The translations under genes and the position numbers were made by a program. A stretch of 64,000 nucleotides of DNA from Oceanospirillum sp047518265 (lineage in GTDB: Bacteria; Pseudomonadota; Gammaproteobacteria; Pseudomonadales; Halomonadaceae), in assembly GCA_047518265.1 (NCBI GenBank), contig JAKZRG010000069.1, positions 14,712 to 78,711 on the forward strand, read 5' to 3'. The notes beneath the pieces are model-generated. The model saw only the letters and a list, made by a program, of their open reading frames with translations, had not been told where the DNA came from and ran no database searches. This document shows positions 24,370 through 33,442 of the stretch, in pieces. Numbering within the stretch: position 1 is the stretch's first letter; every line of letters begins with the position of its first letter.

Positions 24370-24699
24370 ATGAGTACAGCACTTTTACAAACCAGAGCAA
24401 CAGATCCAAATCATACCCTTGATGCAGACCATCAAAACGGTTTTGACAATCTGGTGAAGTTTGTTCGGGTGCGCAGTCAGGAAGGAGCCCGTTTTGTCGA
24501 GTTTGATTTTGCCATTGGTGATCCAAAACTGTTTGTTGAACTGATTCTACCAAGACCTGCCTTTGATACGTTTTGCACTGCTCATCAGGTGGTGCATATG
24601 AATGAAGCTGAGAGTCAGGTGGTAGATGCGGATTTTGATAAGTGGCGTTACGGAGAAGAAACCCTGATGGCTAAAAACCATGACCGAATAAACGGCTAA
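24370..24699 (+). CDS. dmpK: phenol hydroxylase assembly subunit (P0)
   Basis: A 109-aa protein of the DmpK/PhK family (NLVKFVRVRSQEGARFVEFD, KLFVELILPRPAFDTFC). It helps assemble the diiron oxygenase and is not part of the catalytic complex. It is the first gene after the sigma-54 promoter and is followed 62 bp later by dmpL. The order K-L-M-N-O-P matches the Pseudomonas CF600 and Acinetobacter phenol operons. Start ATG at 24370. Confidence 0.93.
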   Translation: MSTALLQTRATDPNHTLDADHQNGFDNLVKFVRVRSQEGARFVEFDFAIGDPKLFVELILPRPAFDTFCTAHQVVHMNEAESQVVDADFDKWRYGEETLMAKNHDRING

Positions 24700-24761
24700 C
24701 CAGATGACTGGCTTAAACGTTTTTCATTACTTCCTTACAACAACAAATACGGGAAGCACGT

Positions 24762-25748
24762 ATGACCATTGAAATTAAGACCGCAACACTGGAACCGGTA
24801 CGCAATACCTATGCTCACATTGAGCGTCGGTTTGGCGATAAACCAGCAACACGTTATCAAGAAGCTACTTATGACGTACAGGCGGAAGCTAATCTGCATT
24901 ATCGTCCGCTGTGGCAGCCAGAGTTTGAGCTGGAGGATGAGCGCCGTACTGCAGTGAAGATGGAGGATTGGTATGCGTTAAAAGATCCTCGTCAATTCTA
25001 TTACGGCACCTATGTTCAGCAGCGTTCAAAAATGCAGGAAGCGGCTGAAAATAACTTTAGCTTCTTCGATAAGCGCAATCTGGTTAGTCACTTAAGTGAT
25101 GATCTACAGAAAAAAGTGATTCGTTATCTAGTACCACTGCGCCATGTAGAGCATACCGCCAACCTGAATAATATGTACTGCGCTGCATACGGTTTTGGTA
25201 CTGCAGTGACACAAGCCATGTTGTTTGATGGCGCAGATCGATTAGGTATCGCTCAATACTTGTCGCGTATTGGTTTAATTCTGGACGGTAATACCGGTGA
25301 AGCCCTGAACGAAGCCAAATCTCTTTGGATGGACGATCCTATTTGGCAGGGGATGCGTGCGCTATGTGAAAGCATGCTGGTAACCGAGGATTGGTTTGAG
25401 CTGTTTGTGGCTCAGGACATTGTGGTTGATGGTTTGATGCACAGTTTGTTCTATCAGCAGTTTGACCAGTGGCTCTCTGAGAACGGTGGTCAGGATATCG
25501 CCATGCTGACCGAGTTTATGCAGCAGTGGAACAAGGATATCACCCGTTGGAGTGACAGTGTGCTGAAAACTGCAGCCGCTGAATCTGAAGCTAATCAGCA
25601 ATTGATCAGTCAATGGGCTAGTAAATGGCGCGGTAAAGCCAGTGAAGCCTTTGCACCTGTCGCACAAGAGATGTTGGGTGAGGAGGCTTTAGAAACAGCC
25701 TTGACTCAACTGGATAAACGTCTGAAAAAAGCCGGTTTGGCTCAGTAA
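24762..25748 (+). CDS. dmpL: phenol hydroxylase P1 (beta) oxygenase subunit
   Basis: A 328-aa bacterial multicomponent monooxygenase beta subunit. Typical segments are YHYRPLW-like NLHYRPLWQPEFELEDERRT, DPRQFYYGTYVQQRSKMQEA and VPLRHVEHTANLNNMY. It has the ferritin-like fold but lacks the metal ligands and supports the alpha subunit in the (alpha-beta-gamma)2 hydroxylase. It is followed after 11 bp by dmpM. Confidence 0.95.
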   Translation: MTIEIKTATLEPVRNTYAHIERRFGDKPATRYQEATYDVQAEANLHYRPLWQPEFELEDERRTAVKMEDWYALKDPRQFYYGTYVQQRSKMQEAAENNFSFFDKRNLVSHLSDDLQKKVIRYLVPLRHVEHTANLNNMYCAAYGFGTAVTQAMLFDGADRLGIAQYLSRIGLILDGNTGEALNEAKSLWMDDPIWQGMRALCESMLVTEDWFELFVAQDIVVDGLMHSLFYQQFDQWLSENGGQDIAMLTEFMQQWNKDITRWSDSVLKTAAAESEANQQLISQWASKWRGKASEAFAPVAQEMLGEEALETALTQLDKRLKKAGLAQ

Positions 25749-25759
25749 GGAGAAGCACT

Positions 25760-26029
25760 ATGTCAAAAGTATACCTAGCGTTACAGGACAATGATGTTTC
25801 CCGTTATATCGTCGAAGCGGTGGAAGAAGACAATCCTGAAGTAACCGTTCAATACATGCCGGCCATGATACGTATGGAAGCTGATAACTATTTGGTCGTG
25901 AAGCGGGAAACAGTGGAAGAGAAGTTAGGCTGTGATTGGGATGTACAAGAACTGCATCTGAACCTGATTACTCTCGGCGGCAATGTCGATGAAGACGATG
26001 ATCAGGTTAGTTTGACCTGGAATGTCTAG
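25760..26029 (+). CDS. dmpM: phenol hydroxylase P2 regulatory (effector) protein
   Basis: An 89-aa MmoB/DmpM-family protein (VYLALQDNDVSRYIVEAVEE, RETVEEKLGCDWDVQELHLN). It has no cofactor. It docks on the hydroxylase to couple dioxygen activation to substrate turnover. The length and position between L and N are as in known operons. AGGAG precedes the ATG at good distance. A hairpin follows in the unusually long gap to dmpN. Confidence 0.95.
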   Translation: MSKVYLALQDNDVSRYIVEAVEEDNPEVTVQYMPAMIRMEADNYLVVKRETVEEKLGCDWDVQELHLNLITLGGNVDEDDDQVSLTWNV

Positions 26030-26033
26030 CCAC

Positions 26034-26051
26034 GAGTATTCAAAAATACTC
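26034..26051 (+). other. small hairpin between dmpM and dmpN
   Basis: GAGTATT (26034-26040) pairs with AATACTC (26045-26051) around CAAA, within the 187-bp dmpM-dmpN gap. No T-run follows, so it is more likely an mRNA-processing or stabilising element than a terminator. Confidence 0.4.
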
Positions 26052-26216
26052 TTAGCATCGATAACCGTTGATCGGTTAGAAAACGCACTAAGAATAAAAA
26101 CAATCAATATCTCTGGCGTTATCAAAAAGGTGTTAGGCGTTTAAAGAATACAAGACTCGCCCCTTGTATCTCTTAGAAGCCTCTCCTTGAGTAACTGCAG
26201 AAAAAAGGTGTCTCTA

Positions 26217-27722
26217 ATGGCCGCTAAAAAATTAAATCTAAAAGATAAATACCGTTTACTGACCCGCGATCTGGATTGGGAATTCAGCTATCAGGATCGT
26301 GAAAAAGCTTTCCCGTTTGAAGAGTTTGAAGGCATCAAGATTACCGATTGGTCTAAATGGGAAGATCCATTTCGTTTGACCATGGATAGTTACTGGAAAT
26401 ATCAGGCAGAGAAAGAGAAAAAGCTTTACGCAATTTTTGATGCCTTTTCACAAAACAATGGCCATCTGAATGTCACAGATGAGCGTTATGTGAATGCGCT
26501 GAAAATATTCCTGACCGGTGTTTCACCACTGGAATACCAAGCCTTTCAAGGCTTTGCTCATACGGGGCGTCAGTTGGGTGGTGTGGGTGCACGTACGGCT
26601 TGTCAGATGCAATCTCTGGATGAACTGCGTCACGTTCAGACTCAGATTCACGCCATGAGTCACTACAATAAATTCTTTGATGGTTTCCAGGACTTCAGTC
26701 ATATGCACGACAGGGTTTGGTATCTGTCTGTGCCTAAATCCTTCTTTAATGATGCCCGTTCAGCTGGCCCATTTGAGTTTATGGTCGCTATCGGTTTCAG
26801 CTTTGAATACGTGCTGACCAACCTGCTATTTGTGCCCTTTATGTCAGGTGCGGCTCATAACGGTGATATGGCCACGGTAACGTTTGGTTTCTCGGCTCAG
26901 TCTGATGAAGCCCGCCATATGACGCTAGGTTTGGAAGTGATTAAGTTCCTGCTGGAGCAGCATGAAGATAACCTGCCTATCGTTCAAAAATGGATTGATA
27001 AGTGGTTCTGGCGCGGTACTCGTCTTCTGACCCTCGTTGCGATGATGATGGATTACATGCTGCCAAACAAAGTGATGTCTTGGAAGGATGCCTGGGAAGT
27101 TTACTTTGAAGAAGCCGGTGGCGCTCTGTTTAAAGATCTGGCTCGTTACGGTATTACGATGCCAGAAGGTGCCAAGCTGGCAGAAAAAGAGAAAGAGCAT
27201 ATCTCACACCAAGCTTGGTGGACTTTCTATACCCACGGTCATGCGGCAGGTTTCCATACTTGGATTCCATCGGATGAGGAGTTGGATTGGTTATCCGCTC
27301 AATACCCGGATACTTTCGACAAATATTATCGTCCACGCTGGGAAATGGCCAAGAAGATGGAGGCGGAAGGCAATCGCTTTTACACCAAGGCGCTACCGCA
27401 GCTGTGTACCACTTGTCAGATCCCTATGCTGTTTACCGAAATGGATGATCCTACACAGATCTCTTATCGCAGCAGTGAATACAAAGGCGAGAAGTATCAC
27501 TTCTGTTCCGACGGCTGTCAGCACATCTTTGATGATGAGCCGGAAAAATATATCCAATCTTGGTTACCAGTACACCAGATCTTCCAGGGTAACTGTGGTG
27601 GTCCAGGTGTAGAAGATATCCTGAAGGACTACTACAAGATGAATCTTGGGGCAGACAATATGGATATCAAAGGCTCCCCAGACCAACAGCGCTGGCAACA
27701 GTGGAAGAACAAAGCGTCCTGA
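26217..27722 (+). CDS. dmpN: phenol hydroxylase P3 (alpha, diiron) oxygenase subunit
   Basis: The ATG at 26217 is chosen because AAGGTG precedes it and MAAKKLNLKDKYRLLTRDLD is the family N-terminus. The result is 501 aa. The two iron-binding E-x-x-H motifs are visible in LDELRHVQTQ and SDEARHMTLGL. The C-terminal CTTCQIPMLF and FCSDGCQHIFDDEPEKY region is the YHS-like metal-binding tail of this family. It inserts one oxygen atom into phenol to give catechol, with P1, P4, P2 and the P5 reductase. Confidence 0.96.
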   Translation: MAAKKLNLKDKYRLLTRDLDWEFSYQDREKAFPFEEFEGIKITDWSKWEDPFRLTMDSYWKYQAEKEKKLYAIFDAFSQNNGHLNVTDERYVNALKIFLTGVSPLEYQAFQGFAHTGRQLGGVGARTACQMQSLDELRHVQTQIHAMSHYNKFFDGFQDFSHMHDRVWYLSVPKSFFNDARSAGPFEFMVAIGFSFEYVLTNLLFVPFMSGAAHNGDMATVTFGFSAQSDEARHMTLGLEVIKFLLEQHEDNLPIVQKWIDKWFWRGTRLLTLVAMMMDYMLPNKVMSWKDAWEVYFEEAGGALFKDLARYGITMPEGAKLAEKEKEHISHQAWWTFYTHGHAAGFHTWIPSDEELDWLSAQYPDTFDKYYRPRWEMAKKMEAEGNRFYTKALPQLCTTCQIPMLFTEMDDPTQISYRSSEYKGEKYHFCSDGCQHIFDDEPEKYIQSWLPVHQIFQGNCGGPGVEDILKDYYKMNLGADNMDIKGSPDQQRWQQWKNKAS

Positions 27723-27858
27723 TTGACTGACGCCATACGCATCTCTTTATAACAAAGAATAAAACAACAAACGTTTAACCAGTGCCGCAGTGATTGGCTG
27801 TATCGCCCCCTATATCAGGAGGGTTCAGCCTCTTGCGGCCTGAAAAGAGGATTTTGTT

Positions 27859-28221
27859 ATGCCAGTACGCGCATTAAAGCCGAATTATCAGGGTGAAATG
27901 AAAGACCGGCAGGAGAACTTTCACGGTAACCAAGTGGTGTACGTGGGGTGGGATCATCATCTGATGTTCTGTGCTGCTTTTGCCTATCCATTACCACCAG
28001 AAATGCCTTTTGGCGCGCTGATTCAGGAAGTCATGCCAGAGGCTTTTAGCCAGCATGAAGAATGGGATCAGATCCATTGGAATAACGTGAGCTGGTTGCT
28101 GGATGGAAAGACCTTTATCCCTCAGATGGATATTGGTTTAGCAGAGCAGGGTATTGGTCATAAATCTCTGTTGCGTTTCCATACGCCAGATCTGAAAGGC
28201 TTCCAAGAGGCTGGTGTTTAA
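27859..28221 (+). CDS. dmpO: phenol hydroxylase P4 (gamma) subunit
   Basis: A 120-aa DmpO-family gamma subunit of the hydroxylase (MPVRALKPNYQGEMKDRQEN, HLMFCAAFAYPLPPEMPFGA). It completes the (alpha-beta-gamma)2 oxygenase. The 136-bp gap before it contains a GCCGCA/TGCGGC inverted repeat. It is followed by dmpP after 125 bp. Confidence 0.95.
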   Translation: MPVRALKPNYQGEMKDRQENFHGNQVVYVGWDHHLMFCAAFAYPLPPEMPFGALIQEVMPEAFSQHEEWDQIHWNNVSWLLDGKTFIPQMDIGLAEQGIGHKSLLRFHTPDLKGFQEAGV

Positions 28222-28346
28222 CCAACTGATTGGCAGAGAAAGATAAGCAGGCAGTAAAGATCTGCACCTTTGGTATCTGGGGATTTTGAAAGAACCAGAT
28301 ACCAGAGCATAACAAGAAACAGAGATAAGGTTAGAAGGTGAATGCT

Positions 28347-29423
28347 ATGTCTTATGAAGTAACGGTTGAACCCACAGGTGATGTCATAGAAGTAGAAGAG
28401 GGACAAACAATTCTGGATGCAGCCTTGCGTCAAGGTGTTTGGTTACCGTTTGCCTGTGGCCATGGTACCTGTGCAACTTGCAAGGTTGAAGTTGTGGAAG
28501 GTGATTATGAACATGGTAATGCTTCACCGTTCGCTCTTATGGATATGGAGCGAGATGAAGGCAAAGTGCTTGCTTGCTGCTGTACGCCAGAGTCGGATCT
28601 GGTCATTGAAGCAGATATTGATGTTGATCCAGATTTCGAAGGTTTACCGGTAGAAGACTTTAAAGGTGAAGTGGTCGAAATAAAAAACTTATCACCGACG
28701 ATTCGTGGCATTTGGTTGAAGTTGGATCGCCCTATGGCCTTTCAAGCGGGTCAATATATCAACCTTAATCTGGACAATATTGAAGGTCTAGAAATTGAAG
28801 GCTCCAGAGCATTTTCCATCGCCAGTGCTCCCAGCCAGTCCGATCTTATTGAACTGCATATCCGCCTTGTGCCTGGCGGTGCAGCCACTACTTGGATTCA
28901 CGAGTCCTTGAATGTGGGCCAGACGTTAGATGTCACTGGTCCTTATGGTCAATTCTTTGTCCGCAGTTCCGATGATCAGGATGCTATTTTTATTGCCGGT
29001 GGTTCAGGCCTGTCCAGCCCACAATCAATGGTGTTGGATATGCTGGAGCAAGGCGATCAACGTCAGATCCATCTGTTCCAAGGGGCTCGCAATATCTCCG
29101 AGCTCTATAACAGTACTCTGTTTGAAGCGTTAGCAGAGAAACACAGTAATTTTCACTATGTCCCGGCCCTAAGTGACCCTGAAGCTACCGATAACTGGCA
29201 GGGGTTTACAGGCTATGTCCATGAAGCGGCAAAAGAGCAATTTAGCGGCCGTTTCACTGGCCATAAAGCTTACCTATGCGGCCCTCCACCGATGATTGAC
29301 TGCGCCATTACCGCTTTAATGCAAGGTCGGTTATTTGAGCGGGATATCCATATGGAAAAATTTGTTACGGCGGCAGATGGCGCCGAGGGAGCAGAACGCT
29401 CCGCGCTATTTAAACGGATCTGA
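28347..29423 (+). CDS. dmpP: phenol hydroxylase P5 reductase (2Fe-2S/FAD)
   Basis: The ATG at 28347 (MSYEVTVEPTG) follows GAAGGTG by six bases; an upstream GTG is the alternative. The N-terminal plant-type ferredoxin domain has ACGHGTCATCKVEV and LACCC cluster cysteines. FAD binding is seen in SRAFSIASAP, NAD binding in IFIAGGSGLSSP and the terminal YLCGPPPMIDCA. It passes electrons from NADH to the diiron hydroxylase. The length of 358 aa is slightly above DmpP, with a short C-terminal extension. Confidence 0.95.
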   Translation: MSYEVTVEPTGDVIEVEEGQTILDAALRQGVWLPFACGHGTCATCKVEVVEGDYEHGNASPFALMDMERDEGKVLACCCTPESDLVIEADIDVDPDFEGLPVEDFKGEVVEIKNLSPTIRGIWLKLDRPMAFQAGQYINLNLDNIEGLEIEGSRAFSIASAPSQSDLIELHIRLVPGGAATTWIHESLNVGQTLDVTGPYGQFFVRSSDDQDAIFIAGGSGLSSPQSMVLDMLEQGDQRQIHLFQGARNISELYNSTLFEALAEKHSNFHYVPALSDPEATDNWQGFTGYVHEAAKEQFSGRFTGHKAYLCGPPPMIDCAITALMQGRLFERDIHMEKFVTAADGAEGAERSALFKRI

Positions 29424-29471
29424 TAAAGCCTAAACGAATTTGAACGGGTTAAACCTGTTAACAGGAAAAAG

Positions 29472-29792
29472 GTGATCACAGTGTCGAATTCAGAATATCA
29501 AATTCAGGTCACCAACCGAGATGAACGTTTTACCTGTGATGACGGAAGTCTGTTGTTACAAAGCATGGAAAAAGCAGGTAAGCAGGCGATCAAAGTGGGA
29601 TGCCGTAAAGGCGGCTGTGGTATGTGCAAGGTAAGGGTACTAACTGGCGTTTACCAGACATTAAAGATGAGCCGAGCGCACGTCACGGAACAGGAAGAGC
29701 AACAAGGTTTTGCTCTGGCATGCAGGACACAAGTCGGAGGTGATCTGGTGATTGAATCGGATCACTTCACACTGAATGAACGGATTGAGTGA
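29472..29792 (+). CDS. dmpQ: plant-type ferredoxin that reactivates catechol 2,3-dioxygenase
   Basis: A 106-aa DmpQ/XylT-like [2Fe-2S] ferredoxin. Cluster ligands are in KVGCRKGGCGMCKVRVL and LACRTQVGGD. In studied pathways it re-reduces the iron of the extradiol dioxygenase when oxidised. It lies between the hydroxylase reductase and dmpB as expected. The start is GTG at 29472 or GTG at 29481; both have a purine-rich site upstream. Confidence 0.92.
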   Translation: MITVSNSEYQIQVTNRDERFTCDDGSLLLQSMEKAGKQAIKVGCRKGGCGMCKVRVLTGVYQTLKMSRAHVTEQEEQQGFALACRTQVGGDLVIESDHFTLNERIE

Positions 29793-29926
29793 ACTGCTTG
29801 AAATAACGAATTGATCGAAAAGAAAAATTGAAAAAGTAATAACCGTAAACGCAATAAATGTAACAAGTGCAACAAAAGTAAGAAACGTAACAAACTCGAA
29901 ACAACAACAAGAATGAGGATGTAATC

Positions 29927-30850
29927 ATGAGAAAAGGTGTAATGCGCCCAGGCCACGTTCAACTAAGAGTATTGGACGTTGAAGAAGCTCTAAAACATTA
30001 CCGTGATTTAATCGGTTTAATCGAAGTTGAGCGTGATGATCAGGGACGCGCCTACCTGAAAGGCTGGACAGAGGTCGATAAATTCTCTGTGGTATTGGTA
30101 CCTGCCGATGAACCCGGTATGGATTTTATGGCCTTCAAATGTGTGGATGAAAAAACAGTCGATAAGCTGCGTGAAGAACTGATGGGCTTTGGTTGTAATG
30201 TGCAGGATATCCCTGCTGGTGAACTGAATGGTTGTGGTCGTCGAGTGCGCTTTGACTCACCAACAGGCCATAACTTTGAAATCTTCGCCACTAAGGAGCA
30301 AACCGGCAAGTGGGGAGTAGATAAGGTCAACCCTGAAGCTTGGCCTCGTGGTTTAACAGGTATGAAAGCCACTCGTTTTGATCATTGCCTACTGTACGGT
30401 GATGATATCGATGGCACCTACAAACTGTTTAATGAAGTGTTAGGTTTTGATCTGGCTGAGCAAGTGGTTGATCCAGATGGCAACCGTGTGGCCCAGTTCC
30501 TGACAGCCTCTATGAAGGCTCATGATGTCGCTTTTATCAAACATCCTGAGAAGAACAAATTCCACCATGCGTCCTTCTTTCTGGAAACTTGGGAAGACGT
30601 GCTGCGGGCGGCGGATTTGATCTCTATGACAGATACCTCATTGGATATTGGCCCAACCCGTCATGGTCTGACCCACGGGAAAACCATTTACTTCTTTGAT
30701 CCTTCTGGTAACCGCTCAGAAGTCTTCTGTGGTGGTGACTATCACTATCCAGATCACGAACCTGTGACTTGGACAACAGAAAGCCTGGGTAAGGCGATCT
30801 TCTATCATGATCGTCAGTTGAATGAACGTTTCCTGACAGCTCTTACATAA
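29927..30850 (+). CDS. dmpB: catechol 2,3-dioxygenase
   Basis: A 307-aa two-domain extradiol (vicinal oxygen chelate) dioxygenase: MRPGHVQLRVLDVEEALKHY at the start. Iron ligands are in the C-terminal domain: His in TRFDHCLLYGDD, His in KNKFHHASFFLE and Glu in NRSEVFCGGDYHYPDH. It cleaves catechol to 2-hydroxymuconic semialdehyde. The length matches XylE/DmpB. It is preceded by a purine-rich leader with GAGGATG. Confidence 0.96.
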   Translation: MRKGVMRPGHVQLRVLDVEEALKHYRDLIGLIEVERDDQGRAYLKGWTEVDKFSVVLVPADEPGMDFMAFKCVDEKTVDKLREELMGFGCNVQDIPAGELNGCGRRVRFDSPTGHNFEIFATKEQTGKWGVDKVNPEAWPRGLTGMKATRFDHCLLYGDDIDGTYKLFNEVLGFDLAEQVVDPDGNRVAQFLTASMKAHDVAFIKHPEKNKFHHASFFLETWEDVLRAADLISMTDTSLDIGPTRHGLTHGKTIYFFDPSGNRSEVFCGGDYHYPDHEPVTWTTESLGKAIFYHDRQLNERFLTALT

Positions 30851-31061
30851 TCCCGGTTTTAACAGAGCTCCGGTTTTAAACAGAGCCCTAGTTTTTAAAA
30901 GAAAAAAGATTCGCCCGTAAGGGCAGATTACTGGCGGCACGCTGCGCTCTCATCTTTTTAATACGAGCCTTTCAAGAAGAGTTTTTCGAGAAGGGTTCTT
31001 CAAAAGGAATGTTGAGGTGCCGTTGGTAACCCCCCTGTTTTATCGAATAGAGAAAAAGATA

Positions 31062-32522
31062 ATGAAAGAGTTTAAGCACTTTATTAACGGTGAATTTACC
31101 GGTTCTGCCAGTGGCAAAACCTTTGACAACTATTGCCCTCTGGATAATAGCCTGATCGGTCAGGTGCATGAGGCAGGTCAAGCAGAAGTGGATGCAGCGG
31201 TTAAAGCAGCTCGGGCGGCCATGAAAGGTCCTTGGGGCAAGATGACGGTAAATAACCGTGTTGAACTGCTGAATAAAGTTGCTGACCGAATTGATGAACG
31301 TTTTGATGAATTCCTGGAAGCAGAGTGTCGTGACACGGGCAAACCTTATTCCATTGCTAGCCATATCGATATTCCCCGTGGTGCGGCAAACTTCCGTATC
31401 TTTGCCGATGTGATTAAAAATACGCCGACGGAGTCTTTTAATCTAGAGACACCGGATGGCACAGGCGCTCTGAATTTTGGTGTACGTAAACCTAAAGGTG
31501 TGATTGCAGTCATTAGTCCATGGAACCTGCCATTACTACTGATGACCTGGAAAGTAGGCCCGGCACTGGCCTGTGGTAATGCGGTTGTTGTGAAGCCATC
31601 GGAAGAAACCCCGGCCACAACCACATTACTGGGTGAAGTCATGAACGAGTGTGGTGTACCAGCCGGTGTCTTTAACGTCGTACATGGTTTTGGCCCGGAT
31701 TCAGCGGGCGAGTTTTTAACGACCCATCCAGAAGTCGATGCAATCACCTTTACTGGTGAAACCCGTACCGGTGAAGCCATCATGAAAGCCGCAGCGGTAG
31801 GCCTGCGTGACATCTCCCTAGAATGTGGCGGTAAAAACCCAGGTATCGTATTTGCTGATTGTGATCTGGATAAAGCTATCGAAGGCACTATGCGTTCGGC
31901 TTTTGCTAACTGTGGTCAGGTGTGTCTGGGTACAGAGCGAGTATATGTGGAGCGTCCTATTTATGAAGCCTTTGTACAGCGTTTAGCGGATAGCGCTTCC
32001 AAGTTAAAACTGGGCCGTTCAGAAGATCCTGATGTGAATATGGGTTCTTTGATCAGTCAGGAGCATAAAGAAAAAGTCCTTTCCTATTACAAACTGGCCC
32101 GTGAAGAGGGTGCCACCGTGGTACTGGGTGGCGGTGTACCTGATGTAGGTGCAGAGATGAAGGCCGGTGCTTGGGTTGAGCCGACGATTTGGACGGATCT
32201 GCCTGATGATGCCCGTGTGGTTAATGAAGAGATCTTTGGCCCTTGCTGCCATATCCGCCCCTTTGATTCTGAAGATGAAGTGATCGAACAAGCCAACAAT
32301 ACCGAATATGGCTTAGCGGCTACGGTTTGGACAGAAAACACTTCCCGTGCGGTACGTGTCTCCGAACAGCTGGATGTGGGTTTGGTTTGGGTCAATAGCT
32401 GGTTCCTGCGTGATCTGCGTACCGCTTTTGGTGGTGCCAAACAATCCGGTATCGGACGTGAAGGTGGTGTGCACTCTTTGGAGTTCTATACCGAGCTAAG
32501 CAATGTCTGCGTAAAACTTTAA
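31062..32522 (+). CDS. dmpC: 2-hydroxymuconic semialdehyde dehydrogenase
   Basis: The ATG at 31062 gives 486 aa, the usual DmpC/XylG length; an in-frame extension to 31017 is not needed. Aldehyde dehydrogenase motifs: SPWNLPLLLMTWK, catalytic Glu in LECGGKNPG, catalytic Cys in NCGQVCLGTERV and EEIFGPC. It oxidises the ring-cleavage product to 4-oxalocrotonate with NAD+, entering the dehydrogenative branch. It starts about 210 bp after dmpB, across a gap holding a short tandem duplication (CCGGTTTTAACAGAGC-like). Confidence 0.95.
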   Translation: MKEFKHFINGEFTGSASGKTFDNYCPLDNSLIGQVHEAGQAEVDAAVKAARAAMKGPWGKMTVNNRVELLNKVADRIDERFDEFLEAECRDTGKPYSIASHIDIPRGAANFRIFADVIKNTPTESFNLETPDGTGALNFGVRKPKGVIAVISPWNLPLLLMTWKVGPALACGNAVVVKPSEETPATTTLLGEVMNECGVPAGVFNVVHGFGPDSAGEFLTTHPEVDAITFTGETRTGEAIMKAAAVGLRDISLECGGKNPGIVFADCDLDKAIEGTMRSAFANCGQVCLGTERVYVERPIYEAFVQRLADSASKLKLGRSEDPDVNMGSLISQEHKEKVLSYYKLAREEGATVVLGGGVPDVGAEMKAGAWVEPTIWTDLPDDARVVNEEIFGPCCHIRPFDSEDEVIEQANNTEYGLAATVWTENTSRAVRVSEQLDVGLVWVNSWFLRDLRTAFGGAKQSGIGREGGVHSLEFYTELSNVCVKL

Positions 32523-32557
32523 TTCACCGTAAATGAAGGTTAATAGAAGGTAATAAC

Positions 32558-33343
32558 ATGAAACAAGAACAGATTTTAGCCTGCGGTGATGAGCTGTATC
32601 AGGCCATGGTTAAGCGGGAAACCCTGCGTCCTTTTACCGAACGTTTTGACGATATCTCCATTGAAGATGCTTATCACATCTCGCTACGCATGATCGAACG
32701 TCGTGTGGCAGCGGGTGAGCGCATTATTGGTAAGAAAATTGGCGTGACCTCAAAAGCCGTACAAAACATGTTGAATGTACACCAGCCTGATTTTGGCTAT
32801 CTGACGGATCAGATGGCATTTAACCAAGGTGAAGAGATGCCAATCAGTGAGCGTCTGATTCAGCCCAAAGCAGAGGGTGAAATCGCTTTTATTCTGAAGA
32901 AGGATCTGATGGGCCCTGGTATCACCAATGCGGATGTTTTAGCGGCGACAGAATGTGTCATGCCTTGTTTTGAGATTGTGGATTCCCGTATTGAAAACTG
33001 GGAGATCAAAATCCAAGACACGGTAGCAGATAACGCCTCCTGTGGCTTATTTGTACTGGGTGATCAGGCGGTTGATCCCCGTAAAGTGGATCTAGCCACT
33101 TGCGGCATGGTTGTCGAGAAAAATGGTCAGATTATCTCTACCGGTGCCGGTGCTGCGGCATTGGGCAGCCCTGTGAACTGTGTGGCTTGGTTGGCTAATA
33201 CTCTGGGTAGTTTTGGTATCGGTCTGAAGGCGGGTGAAGTGATTTTGTCCGGTTCATTAGTTCCGCTAGAGCCGGTAAAAGCCGGTGATTTTATGAGCGT
33301 CAGTATTGGTGGCATCGGTAATGCCTCCGTACGTTTTACCTGA
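32558..33343 (+). CDS. dmpE: 2-hydroxypenta-2,4-dienoate hydratase
   Basis: A 261-aa member of the hydratase/decarboxylase (FAH-like) family: KIGVTSKAVQNMLNVHQPDF, metal ligands around KAEGEIAFIL and FEIVDSRIENW, and TGAGAAALGSPVNCVAWL. It adds water to the dienoate to give 4-hydroxy-2-oxovalerate. It is the sister of dmpH in the same operon. Neighbours C and F are in canonical order except that dmpD, normally between C and E, is missing. Confidence 0.94.
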   Translation: MKQEQILACGDELYQAMVKRETLRPFTERFDDISIEDAYHISLRMIERRVAAGERIIGKKIGVTSKAVQNMLNVHQPDFGYLTDQMAFNQGEEMPISERLIQPKAEGEIAFILKKDLMGPGITNADVLAATECVMPCFEIVDSRIENWEIKIQDTVADNASCGLFVLGDQAVDPRKVDLATCGMVVEKNGQIISTGAGAAALGSPVNCVAWLANTLGSFGIGLKAGEVILSGSLVPLEPVKAGDFMSVSIGGIGNASVRFT

Positions 33344-33442
33344 TTCCATAAAGTTATTTTTAGACCCGATCAGAAAGCTAAGAACGAGTTGTATGTGATG
33401 GAAATGACCACTCGTTCAGAGTAGCAAGAGCACAGGATAAGA

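Noticed and set aside
31346..31888. 180-codon minus-strand frame inside dmpC
   Set aside because: Shadow of a strongly conserved aldehyde dehydrogenase; same for other antisense frames within the dmp genes.
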